Shown: positions 1-5,944, counted from the first letter of the stretch. The stretch is DNA of 5,944 bases from Clostridiales bacterium (GCA_012522165.1 JAAYKZ010000168.1:1-5944), one strand, 5' to 3'. The notes: generated from the sequence alone by a model not told the origin. Numbers and translations: made by a program.

Positions 1-312
1 AGCAACAATATACCTGGCACCAGCCTTTTTATATAAACTCATCAGCTCTTGACGATGCACATTTTCTGCTTTCCATGAGGCACAAATATCCTTATAGCCA
101 AGCTTAGACGGATGTCCATAACGTCTTACATGATAGTTATACTGAGGGCTTCCCTGAATATACATCTGCCTAGCATACCAATCACCCGCCATGGGTACGC
201 TTTGGGGGCCCCAATGGCTCCATATCCCAAACTTGGCATCCCTGAACCAATCCGGGCATTCATATTCCCTTAATGACTCAAAAGAAGGTAAAAATTTTTT
301 TCCAGTTGCCAT
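1..312 (-). CDS. GH29-type alpha-L-fucosidase, N-terminal 104 residues (3' end outside the window)
   Basis: The enzyme would hydrolyse terminal alpha-L-fucose from oligosaccharides by the retaining GH29 mechanism. The visible 104 residues match the start of the family's catalytic barrel: FGIWSHWG at 28-35 (compare FGIFIHWG in many members), GDWYARQMY at 43-51, HPSKLGYKD at 67-75 and LYKKAGARYIV at 93-103. The catalytic nucleophile aspartate lies further on and cannot be seen. The ATG at 312-310 follows a strong Shine-Dalgarno with 8-nt spacing, and no better start is visible. The N-terminus (MATGKKFLPSFESLREYE) is polar with no signal peptide, so the product is probably cytoplasmic. It is downstream of, and on the same strand as, the broken larA-like gene, but about 310 bases and a probable terminator separate them, so it likely has its own promoter. 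Family assignment is firm; exact linkage specificity is unknown. Confidence 0.88.
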   Translation of the reverse strand, partial: MATGKKFLPSFESLREYECPDWFRDAKFGIWSHWGPQSVPMAGDWYARQMYIQGSPQYNYHVRRYGHPSKLGYKDICASWKAENVHRQELMSLYKKAGARYIVA

Positions 313-320
313 GAAAAACA

Positions 321-328
321 ACCTCCCT
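321..328 (-). promoter_or_regulatory. Ribosome binding site of the GH29 gene
   Basis: On the minus strand AGGGAGGT lies 8 nt before the ATG at 312. This near-perfect Shine-Dalgarno fixes the start of the fucosidase gene. Confidence 0.85.
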
Positions 329-399
329 GTTTTTTATTTAGTATCATCCTATTAAGGATAATGTTGGTACAACCCTCTTGTCCCTTTATATCTACAAGT

Positions 400-405
400 A
401 TTATA
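400..405 (-). promoter_or_regulatory. Candidate -10 element for the GH29 gene
   Basis: The minus strand reads TATAAT here, an exact match to the sigma-A -10 consensus, about 90 nt upstream of the GH29 ATG. No convincing TTGACA-like -35 sits 16-18 bp upstream, which would suit an activator-dependent promoter but also weakens the call. The implied leader contains a small hairpin (ATCCT/AGGAT arms, 346-350 and 355-359) and a GTTG-GTA-CAAC dyad at 363-373. A chance match in AT-rich DNA is possible. Confidence 0.35.
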
Positions 406-496
406 CACTAAGGCTTTTTAAAAAACTATCTTAATCCCAACATTTCTCATATTTGAATTCATTTATAGAAATTATTGATTCATCTAATAAAAGAAA

Positions 497-564
497 GAAG
501 CAGGATGGAAGGTCTTGCAAGTAGATTAATAAACTTTGTTTTCTAGACCTTTATATCCTGCTTC
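497..564 (-). terminator. Probable intrinsic terminator downstream of the larA-like gene
   Basis: The arms at 497-506 (GAAGCAGGAT) and 555-564 (ATCCTGCTTC) are perfect complements. After a 2x3 internal loop a second stem follows: 509-515 (AAGGTCT) with 545-551 (AGACCTT). The terminal loop is 29 nt. On the minus strand the stem is followed at once by TTTCTTTTATT (496 to 486), a U-rich tract; on the plus strand no T-run follows. This polarity fits termination of minus-strand transcription coming out of the larA-like gene. The long loop and moderate GC are less typical. Confidence 0.6.
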
Positions 565-624
565 CCATAGTAAAGCATCTACAACCTGATTGAGGCCACC
601 ATTCCAATAATCAATCCTTCTATT

Positions 625-1446
625 CTATTGTCTTATAATTACTCCTACTCCATCCGGTATTACTGTTATATCTGCGTTAGGGCTGGTTATTAGTTCTGCT
701 TTTTTAATTCCTTCTTCTAAAGTGTAAGCATGTGTCATATGCATGTTTTCTATTAACTCTGGAGGACACATATCTGTTACTAAAATAACTGTACATTTTT
801 GTAATACACGGGATAATATTTGAGCCTGCCATTGGTCTGGTAATGTTTGATTTCTAGTTATAGCCAGAATTTTATTCATTACATGTACAGGAGAGGTGGC
901 ATTTGCAAACCACTCATAAAATCTATCTCCACCATGCCTATCTATACAGGAGGCCACTATAACAATTGCCCCGCCTTGTTCTACACAGGCTTCTGCTGCT
1001 GTCATTCCTTTAACAGCTTGATATATGTTTTGGTCTAAAGGATAACCTCCATTTGATGTTATGACAATAGGGGCAGGTACTGCCTTAACCTGAGCAAGCT
1101 GCTTGACAAAATCACAACCAACTTGATGAGCCTTCTCTGGATCACCTGCAAAAGCACCTATTATTTTTTTATTCGAATCCAGTACAACATTCAGTATAAA
1201 TTTCAAACCTGCCTTTTGTGAAGCGTAGATCATATCTTGATTAATAGGGTTATTTACCATATTCCCTGTAGTAGCATATTGATTAGCTATAAATTCGGAA
1301 CAGTGATTGGCAAGCACTGTTTCAGCATATGCAATACCAGGAAGAATACTTTTTCTACCACCAGAGAAACCAGCAAAAAAATGAGGCTCTATAAAACCTT
1401 CAGCTACTACTAGATCTGCCCAATCTATAAGTGAATTTAGCCACAA
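625..1446 (-). pseudogene. larA: LarA-family nickel-dependent 2-hydroxyacid (lactate) racemase, 5'-truncated
   Basis: LarA racemises lactate, and relatives act on other 2-hydroxyacids, using a covalently bound nickel-pincer nucleotide. The 273-residue frame aligns by eye with Lactiplantibacillus plantarum LarA from about residue 153 to its natural C-terminus. EGFIEPHFFAGFSGGRKS at 16-33 contains the equivalents of His174 (H22) and the cofactor-anchoring Lys184 (K32); H48 matches Ni-binding His200; Q143 and K146 in IYQAVKG match Gln295 and Lys298. The end, TVIPDGVGVIIRQ, matches the family terminus. About 145 N-terminal residues are missing, including the equivalents of Arg75 and catalytic His108. 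The only apparent start is TTG at 1446-1444, which lies inside a conserved region, and the GGGGGAG before it is only 2 nt away. Homology (GSLPSGGE) continues in frame upstream to about 1470, then a stop (1476-1474) falls in DNA belonging to the opposite gene. I infer an inactive remnant. The true substrate cannot be told. Confidence 0.85.
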
Positions 1447-1462
1447 TTCTCCCCCAGAGGGT

Positions 1463-1472
1463 AAGGATCCTT
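1463..1472. other. Rearrangement joint between two 5'-truncated, divergent genes; 10-bp palindrome
   Basis: AAGGATCCTT is a perfect palindrome containing GGATCC. Reading leftward on the minus strand, LarA homology (GSLPSGGE) starts at about 1470. Reading rightward on the plus strand, sensor-domain homology (FLNTLPLGS) starts at 1471. Neither frame has a start codon on the far side: the regulator frame meets TAA at 1462-1464, and the LarA frame meets TAA at 1476-1474. The place where two coding homologies meet is seen directly; a deletion, inversion or chimeric joint as its cause is inferred. Confidence 0.6.
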
Positions 1473-1572
1473 TTTAAACACACTACCCCTTGGTTCTGGT
1501 CGAACAAAGCATGGATCTATAGGACTAATAATCGACGCTAATGCTTTTGAAAATATTTTATGGGAAAGTACA

Positions 1573-3237
1573 ATGAACGGAGCAGGTGCCGCATTTATAC
1601 TAGATAATAAAAATGAAATTATTCTTTCTGTAGGTAACAAAGAACTCATTACGCCTAATATGATAGAAATGGTCAAGCAGAATTCTGACAATAATATAAA
1701 GAATGTCGATAGTATTGATATAATCCTTACCACGCTCTCATCTTACAACAACAAATTTACATATGTATCGGCCGTACCTAATTCAGTCTATATGAAAGAA
1801 ATAAATCAAATGAGACTTTACACCATCTTCTGGGCAGCCATTATGATGATAGCAGGATTTATGCTTTCCGTTCTATTTGCAAAAAAGAATACCAAACCAA
1901 TCAACAATCTAGTCAAGCAACTACAAAACTATTCAAATCATGATATAACCAACTATAATAATGAATTGGATTTTATCGCACAAACCACATTAGCTGCTTT
2001 GAGTGAAACTCATTATATTCGTAAAACAATGCAGGATTATCTCCCTTTATTGCAAAATGGATTAATTTCTAAACTACTGCAAGGCAATAATCTAGATATT
2101 GAACAATTTGATTCTATAATGGAGATATCTGGCTTAAATCTAAACAAAGCACATTTTTTAGTTATCATTGTAGGGTTGGAAGTTGAAAAAGGTATGGAAC
2201 TTAAACTAGAGCCACATCTTGCCAAGTTTGCTGCAATAAATATTTTAAGTGAAATGCTTCAAAAAATCTGTAATATATATATTTGCGACTTTGGATTAGA
2301 TACATTCACTATACTGATAAATTCGGATATGGATGATGAATTTCCTGAGACTCTTATATACGTATTGTCCCAATCCGTGGAATATGTGTCAAAAAATCTG
2401 GCCATACATCTCACATGTGGTGTCAGTACCATAAGGCAAACATTAGAGGAAATTCACGAAGCACATAATGAAGCTCAACTTGCCTATGAATACTGTCACT
2501 ACAACACTAGGGGAAGTATCCAATACTACGACGATATCAATATTTCCACATATAAATACTACTATCCCTTTGAAGAAGAAATGCGATTAATCAACTACGT
2601 CAAAAATGGAAACAAGGCAAAAGTGCAAGAAACCATCCACTCCATTATAAATATAAACTACACTAAAACCACATTACCTCTGCCACTAGCTAGATGCTTA
2701 TTCTTCGACATCATGAGTACTGCACTAAAGATTGTTCACGAGGTAGGTATCGACAGTTGGGATGCCTTTGATAAAGATCCTGCATCTCTATTAACCAGTT
2801 GTGAAAATATCGATGATATGGAGAAGACTCTGTATGATATTTTGGATGTTCTATGTGATAAAACAGCTGAAAAACGAGACGAGTATCATGAGAAACTAAG
2901 GAAGGACATTTTGGAATACATTAATCAAAACTATCATAACCCTGATTTATCCTTATCTACAATTGCAAGCGTATTTCATTTTACACCTTCCTATATCTCC
3001 CGCTTTCTTAAAGAATATGTGGGTGTCAACTTTACGGAATATTTACGAGAACAGCGCATCAACAAATCTTTGCAATACATAATGAATACCAATCTTGCAA
3101 TTAGCGAAATTGCTGAAAAAGTGGGATATACCAGCAGTATCGTATTTATACGAAACTTCAAAAAAATACATGGTATTACCCCAGGTGAAATGCGATTACG
3201 AAAGGGTATTCCAGACTCATCCACTACTTTTATATAA
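1573..3237 (+). CDS. Membrane-anchored AraC/YesN-type transcriptional regulator, 5'-truncated
   Basis: Intact members have TM1, an extracellular sensor, TM2, a HAMP-like linker, a degenerate GGDEF-like region and a C-terminal AraC DNA-binding domain; many regulate polysaccharide or oligosaccharide genes. From the ATG at 1573 this 554-residue frame has the sensor's last part (1-78), TM2 (82-103), a HAMP-like KKNTKPINNLVKQL (104-117), a middle region (about 193-320) with CGVS and HEAHNEAQLAYEY motifs, and two helix-turn-helix units (about 458-482 and 508-532) ending in ITPGEMR. In-frame sensor homology (LNTLPLGSGRTKHGSIGLII) continues upstream to about 1471, but those 36 codons contain no ATG, GTG or TTG, so TM1 and roughly 200 residues are lost. 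GGGAAAG (1562-1568), 4 nt before the ATG, is a weak ribosome binding site at best, and no native promoter remains. It may be a pseudogene, or an expressed but signal-blind regulator. It faces the GH95 gene convergently. Confidence 0.82.
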   Translation: MNGAGAAFILDNKNEIILSVGNKELITPNMIEMVKQNSDNNIKNVDSIDIILTTLSSYNNKFTYVSAVPNSVYMKEINQMRLYTIFWAAIMMIAGFMLSVLFAKKNTKPINNLVKQLQNYSNHDITNYNNELDFIAQTTLAALSETHYIRKTMQDYLPLLQNGLISKLLQGNNLDIEQFDSIMEISGLNLNKAHFLVIIVGLEVEKGMELKLEPHLAKFAAINILSEMLQKICNIYICDFGLDTFTILINSDMDDEFPETLIYVLSQSVEYVSKNLAIHLTCGVSTIRQTLEEIHEAHNEAQLAYEYCHYNTRGSIQYYDDINISTYKYYYPFEEEMRLINYVKNGNKAKVQETIHSIININYTKTTLPLPLARCLFFDIMSTALKIVHEVGIDSWDAFDKDPASLLTSCENIDDMEKTLYDILDVLCDKTAEKRDEYHEKLRKDILEYINQNYHNPDLSLSTIASVFHFTPSYISRFLKEYVGVNFTEYLREQRINKSLQYIMNTNLAISEIAEKVGYTSSIVFIRNFKKIHGITPGEMRLRKGIPDSSTTFI

Positions 3238-3287
3238 TTGCCCTTTAGTATCAAGAAATGCTGCATGATGAAAGGATAATTCAAAAT

Positions 3288-3344
3288 CTTTTGTCAAGGT
3301 CGGGTAGTATTTTCTAAAAACCCCTACCCTTGCCTTGACAAAAG
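3288..3344. terminator. Large inverted repeat between convergent genes, possible bidirectional terminator
   Basis: Arms 3288-3299 (CTTTTGTCAAGG) and 3333-3344 (CCTTGACAAAAG) are a perfect 12-bp inverted repeat. Inside, after a 2x3 internal loop, GGGTAG (3302-3307) pairs with CTACCC (3324-3329), leaving a 16-nt loop. The position, between the 3' ends of the regulator and the GH95 gene, suits a terminator serving both strands. Neither exit has a clean U-tract: the plus strand leaves with ACAATAG and the minus strand with ATTTTGA. It may instead be a dispersed palindromic repeat or an RNA-stabilising hairpin. Confidence 0.55.
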
Positions 3345-3446
3345 ACAATAGATAGTTAAATGTGGTTCTTAAAAGATGTTGTAATGAGTATTGTAATTCA
3401 GGAATATTAGAACAGAACTATCCCATAAAATGTTTCATTAACGACT

Positions 3447-5879
3447 TTAATAAGCTATCTCAACCTGGATTTCTTCCCCGGCTTTGAAATCATATTCTAT
3501 ATGATCCCCATTGACTTTCATTTCTGAACCATTAACCTTAAAGGATTTGATATTTCTACGGCAACGGAGAGTTATAGTCTGATCTTTATTGGACACCAGT
3601 GTGCATGTGAGCTTTTCCTGACTCCAATCCATACGCTCTAGCTTTGCCCATGTATAAAGCCAAATACCTTCTATACTACCTTTCCCTAGAGATTCTGGAA
3701 TAGCAGGCAAGAATTCAATGGTGCCTGGTTCAGAGAAGACACACATCTCCAGCAGTATAGCAGGCATGGCTCCTTGGAGATCCGGGAACTGACCACGGTA
3801 AGGAAAATGCCTTGTTTGCAATCCCCTTGTTATAAACCCGTGGTTAACTAGCTGGGATAAATTCTGTACAGCCTCCTCCACATCCTTAAGGCGAATTGCT
3901 GTAAAACAGCGGTGAATTATACCGTGGGCTGAGTCATCCTGCTGTCCACGCATCCGGTTAGAAATTTTGATTGCCTTGGCAAGCTCTGGCTGTCTTTCCG
4001 GGGTTACAGCCCGACCAGGCCATACGTCATAATGATGGGATACATGGCGATGGTTGTAGTTTTCTTCTATGGTAGGCCATGCCCATTCTTTTAGACCTCC
4101 GTACTCATCCAGCAAATAAGCGGGAAGGGAGTCACGCTGAGCCTCCCAATGGGGAATATTCTCAGATTCGATACCAAGGATTTGACAGGCTGTGATAAGG
4201 TTGTCAAGCACCTCACGGCAAATAGCAATGTCCATGACGGAGTTGATTCGAGTGGGACTTATATCTTTACAGGTAACTGTCATATAATCTGGGTTTGGTG
4301 TGGGATTCTCTGGTGAAAAGGATGGATAAAAGATTACGCGACCATCGGGACCGCGGTCACAAGCATAATCCTCAAAGAACAAGGCAATTTCTTTGAGGGC
4401 TGGTACTACACGATTCCTGAGAAATTCCTTATCACCAGTGACCAGCCAATAACCCCAAAACTCATTATAAATCCAACCAAGACAACCTGTCCAGCAATAA
4501 TGGGGATAGGTTTTAGAAAAATGGTAAAACAACCCTGAATCATAGTCACAATGGACACTACACAGCAGTCCCCTGGCACCATATAACTTCCGAGCATTGA
4601 TACGAAAATCATCGAATTTACTCTCATAGTATTTAAAGTAGACATCCATTTCATCGAACAAACCTGTGTTGTTGCCAGCACAAACTTGAAGGTTTGTATT
4701 AATATTATGCTGACCCCACATAGGTGGAATATTGCCTGTATCCATTATTTGATAAAACCTGCCCATGTCATAGAGCTTATCCATTAGCATGGGATCAATC
4801 TGCTTGTCAGTGCAGGCACGAATTAGCAGTTCTTCAGCCGAAAGTGCCAAGTCTTCCTTGTTTCCAGTGCATAGCCTAGAGCGTTTCATTCGCGAGCCTA
4901 TATATTCCTGATTATAGCTGAGTAACCTATGGAAATCAGGATCCATAGCCAGAACTTGATCCACTATTGGCTCTGCACACTGGAAGTCAAAGTCTTCTTC
5001 AAACTTAACCGTCTTAGAAAGTATGATAAGGCTATCAGCCCCAGATATGCGAATACCCTTGTTTATTCTTTCAGACTTACCTCCCTTTTTTATAAAGCGA
5101 AGCACCGAGACATATCCCTTTTGTCCGTATTCAGGATTGTAAGCCCATTTGAGGGTTATAAGCTCATGGGTTATGTCAAGTTCATAGGAACATCCCTCAC
5201 TATTGGTTAAATTTCCATATCCATATAATTCAGTCTTTTTCTCATGGGGTAATATAATGGTAATATCTGCATTCAATTTACCCTTTGGCGCTGTAAGCCG
5301 CTGTACAACTACGTCTCCCTTATATGCTGCAAATACTTCACGGGCAAAAGCTCCTTCCTGGTTTTCCCATTGAACAGTGACTTTACCGTTTAGTATATCT
5401 AACCAGCGTAAATAATTCTGGGTCTGGCTGAACTCCTGCTGCTTAATACTCAGCCAAAAAGCCCTGTGGAGTCGCAGGCTGGACGGTGGAACAATATTAT
5501 CATTCCATTTGCCAAAAAGAGGTCCAAATCCAGCATCTAGCTGAGCCTGATGCACCACTTCTCCTGCTTCCGCTAGCTTTCCTTCTAACAGCAGCTTACG
5601 AACTTTGGGCATAACCCCCGTTAGATCAGGAGGTTCTGGTGTCTTAGCCCACTGGGGTGCATACAAGGTTTCTTGCCAAAAGGCTAGCTCTTCATTGTAA
5701 GGATCACCTAGAACATCTATTCTCTGGTATCCATTACCCGTACTAATACAGTCAGCATAATCTTCAGATGGTGCCAGACTGCACACATTTCTCTCCGGCA
5801 ATATATTCTTTCTTTTCTCTAAAGGCATGGCTTTGTATTTATGTTTGAATGGTGTTAACTCTATCTGATAATTAGTCAT
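3447..5879 (-). CDS. GH95-like alpha-L-fucosidase (glycoside hydrolase), cytoplasmic
   Basis: GH95 enzymes are inverting exo-hydrolases that remove alpha-1,2-linked L-fucose, or L-galactose in some members. The 810 residues cover the family's full layout: an N-terminal beta-domain with GNGYQRIDVLG (48-58) and FWQETLY (67-73) in place of the usual GNGRLGAMVFGG and NEDTLW, a helical (alpha/alpha)6 catalytic domain (about 310-715), and a C-terminal beta-domain with FLPAIPESLGKGSIEGIW (723-740). By comparison with Bifidobacterium bifidum AfcA, the base-activating asparagines are N392 and N394 (HNINTNLQ), the general acid is E524 (YPSFSPENP), and the catalytic aspartate is D700 (FPDLQGAM). HRHVSHHYDVWPG (610-622) is another family block. 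Flanking residues differ from classical members, so the substrate may differ. There is no signal peptide, so it probably acts on imported oligosaccharides. The ATG at 5879 is supported by GAGGGAG 5 nt upstream. The gene is intact and converges on the AraC regulator. Confidence 0.87.
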   Translation of the reverse strand: MTNYQIELTPFKHKYKAMPLEKRKNILPERNVCSLAPSEDYADCISTGNGYQRIDVLGDPYNEELAFWQETLYAPQWAKTPEPPDLTGVMPKVRKLLLEGKLAEAGEVVHQAQLDAGFGPLFGKWNDNIVPPSSLRLHRAFWLSIKQQEFSQTQNYLRWLDILNGKVTVQWENQEGAFAREVFAAYKGDVVVQRLTAPKGKLNADITIILPHEKKTELYGYGNLTNSEGCSYELDITHELITLKWAYNPEYGQKGYVSVLRFIKKGGKSERINKGIRISGADSLIILSKTVKFEEDFDFQCAEPIVDQVLAMDPDFHRLLSYNQEYIGSRMKRSRLCTGNKEDLALSAEELLIRACTDKQIDPMLMDKLYDMGRFYQIMDTGNIPPMWGQHNINTNLQVCAGNNTGLFDEMDVYFKYYESKFDDFRINARKLYGARGLLCSVHCDYDSGLFYHFSKTYPHYCWTGCLGWIYNEFWGYWLVTGDKEFLRNRVVPALKEIALFFEDYACDRGPDGRVIFYPSFSPENPTPNPDYMTVTCKDISPTRINSVMDIAICREVLDNLITACQILGIESENIPHWEAQRDSLPAYLLDEYGGLKEWAWPTIEENYNHRHVSHHYDVWPGRAVTPERQPELAKAIKISNRMRGQQDDSAHGIIHRCFTAIRLKDVEEAVQNLSQLVNHGFITRGLQTRHFPYRGQFPDLQGAMPAILLEMCVFSEPGTIEFLPAIPESLGKGSIEGIWLYTWAKLERMDWSQEKLTCTLVSNKDQTITLRCRRNIKSFKVNGSEMKVNGDHIEYDFKAGEEIQVEIAY

Positions 5880-5884
5880 AATAA

Positions 5885-5891
5885 CTCCCTC
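5885..5891 (-). promoter_or_regulatory. Ribosome binding site of the GH95 gene
   Basis: The minus strand reads GAGGGAG, 5 nt before the ATG at 5879. No other in-frame start nearby has comparable support. Confidence 0.75.
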
Positions 5892-5904
5892 TTTTTTTAT
5901 TTTA

Positions 5905-5916
5905 ATTTCATGAAAT
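5905..5916. promoter_or_regulatory. 12-bp perfect palindrome in the GH95 leader, candidate operator
   Basis: ATTTCATGAAAT is perfectly self-complementary and lies 26-37 bases upstream of the GH95 ATG, just downstream of a possible -10. That position would suit repressor binding. It does not match the catabolite-repression cre consensus that I know. Short AT-rich palindromes arise by chance, so the functional call is tentative. Confidence 0.3.
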
Positions 5917-5934
5917 GTTTATTATTTTTAACCC

Positions 5935-5940
5935 AGTATA
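5935..5940 (-). promoter_or_regulatory. Candidate -10 element for the GH95 gene
   Basis: The minus strand reads TATACT (one mismatch to TATAAT), about 56 nt before the GH95 ATG. The -35 region would lie beyond the right edge of the window, so the promoter cannot be confirmed. Confidence 0.3.
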
Positions 5941-5944
5941 ATTA

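Larger units (their letters stand above)
313..624. other. Intergenic region between the larA-like fragment and the GH29 gene
   Basis: This 312-base stretch has no convincing gene. From right to left it holds a stretch in frame with the larA-like gene but beyond its stop (526-624), a long terminator-like hairpin (497-564), AT-rich DNA without recognisable structure (about 406-490), a candidate -10 (400-405), and the GH29 leader with its ribosome binding site (321-328). I found no tRNA, riboswitch core or insertion-sequence end in it. Confidence 0.6.

Noticed and set aside
847..1038. 63-codon plus-strand open frame inside the larA-like gene
   Set aside because: It lies opposite conserved LarA coding sequence, has no ribosome binding site and resembles no known protein.
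1471..1520. Possible continuation of LarA upstream by a frameshift in the A5 run at 1471-1475 (minus strand would read like IHALFDQNQGVVCLK)
   Set aside because: The same bases on the plus strand encode a better and continuous match to the sensor domain (LNTLPLGSGRTKHGS), so the LarA resemblance is most likely chance.
1437..1733. 98-codon minus-strand open frame overlapping the joint
   Set aside because: It is antisense to the regulator's sensor region, has no recognisable domain and mixes DNA from both sides of the joint; it is a shadow frame.
2991..3284. 97-codon minus-strand open frame opposite the AraC DNA-binding domain
   Set aside because: It is antisense to a highly recognisable helix-turn-helix region; a shadow.
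3370..3410. Repeated TTGTAAT motifs downstream of the large hairpin
   Set aside because: Only two imperfect short copies in AT-rich DNA; no array or CRISPR-like spacing.
4406..4681. 91-codon minus-strand open frame within the GH95 gene in another frame
   Set aside because: It overlaps the conserved catalytic region, which is clearly read in the GH95 frame.
4929..5210. 93-codon plus-strand open frame opposite the GH95 N-terminal domain
   Set aside because: Antisense to intact GH95 coding sequence, with no family resemblance.

Overview
The window looks like an accessory carbohydrate-use locus from an anaerobic, low-to-moderate-GC Firmicute, most likely a clostridial one. The grounds are AT-rich intergenic DNA, strong AGGGAGG-type ribosome binding sites, a transmembrane AraC/YesN-type regulator, a nickel-pincer lactate racemase (LarA) homologue and two fucosidase-family enzymes without signal peptides. 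The genus cannot be named from the sequence alone.

Layout. Positions 1-312 (minus) hold the first 104 codons of a GH29 alpha-L-fucosidase; the rest lies beyond the left edge. Positions 313-624 are non-coding and carry its ribosome binding site, a possible -10 element, and a long hairpin (497-564) that probably terminates the gene to its right. Positions 625-1446 (minus) are the C-terminal two thirds of a LarA-family protein. Positions 1573-3237 (plus) are the C-terminal part of a membrane-anchored AraC-family regulator. Positions 3238-3446 lie between two convergent genes and contain a large inverted repeat (3288-3344). Positions 3447-5879 (minus) are a complete 810-residue GH95-like fucosidase. 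The last 65 bases hold its ribosome binding site, a 12-bp palindrome and a possible -10.

The most notable point is near 1463-1472. The larA-like gene and the regulator gene are head to head, and both have lost their 5' ends. LarA homology can be read on the minus strand up to about 1470. Regulator homology can be read on the plus strand from about 1471, 36 codons upstream of the first usable start codon. The two meet at a 10-bp perfect palindrome containing GGATCC. This looks like a deletion or inversion joint that broke both genes at once, or a chimeric joint in the clone or assembly.

Functionally, the GH29 and GH95 enzymes would act inside the cell on imported fucosylated oligosaccharides. 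The AraC-type sensor would be a natural regulator of such genes, and an importer would be expected nearby but is absent here. A LarA homologue would racemise a 2-hydroxyacid, possibly lactate formed from fucose-derived lactaldehyde, but this copy lacks its first catalytic histidine. The window otherwise contains recognisable families; I see no CRISPR array, RNA gene, transposase or clearly new multi-gene system.
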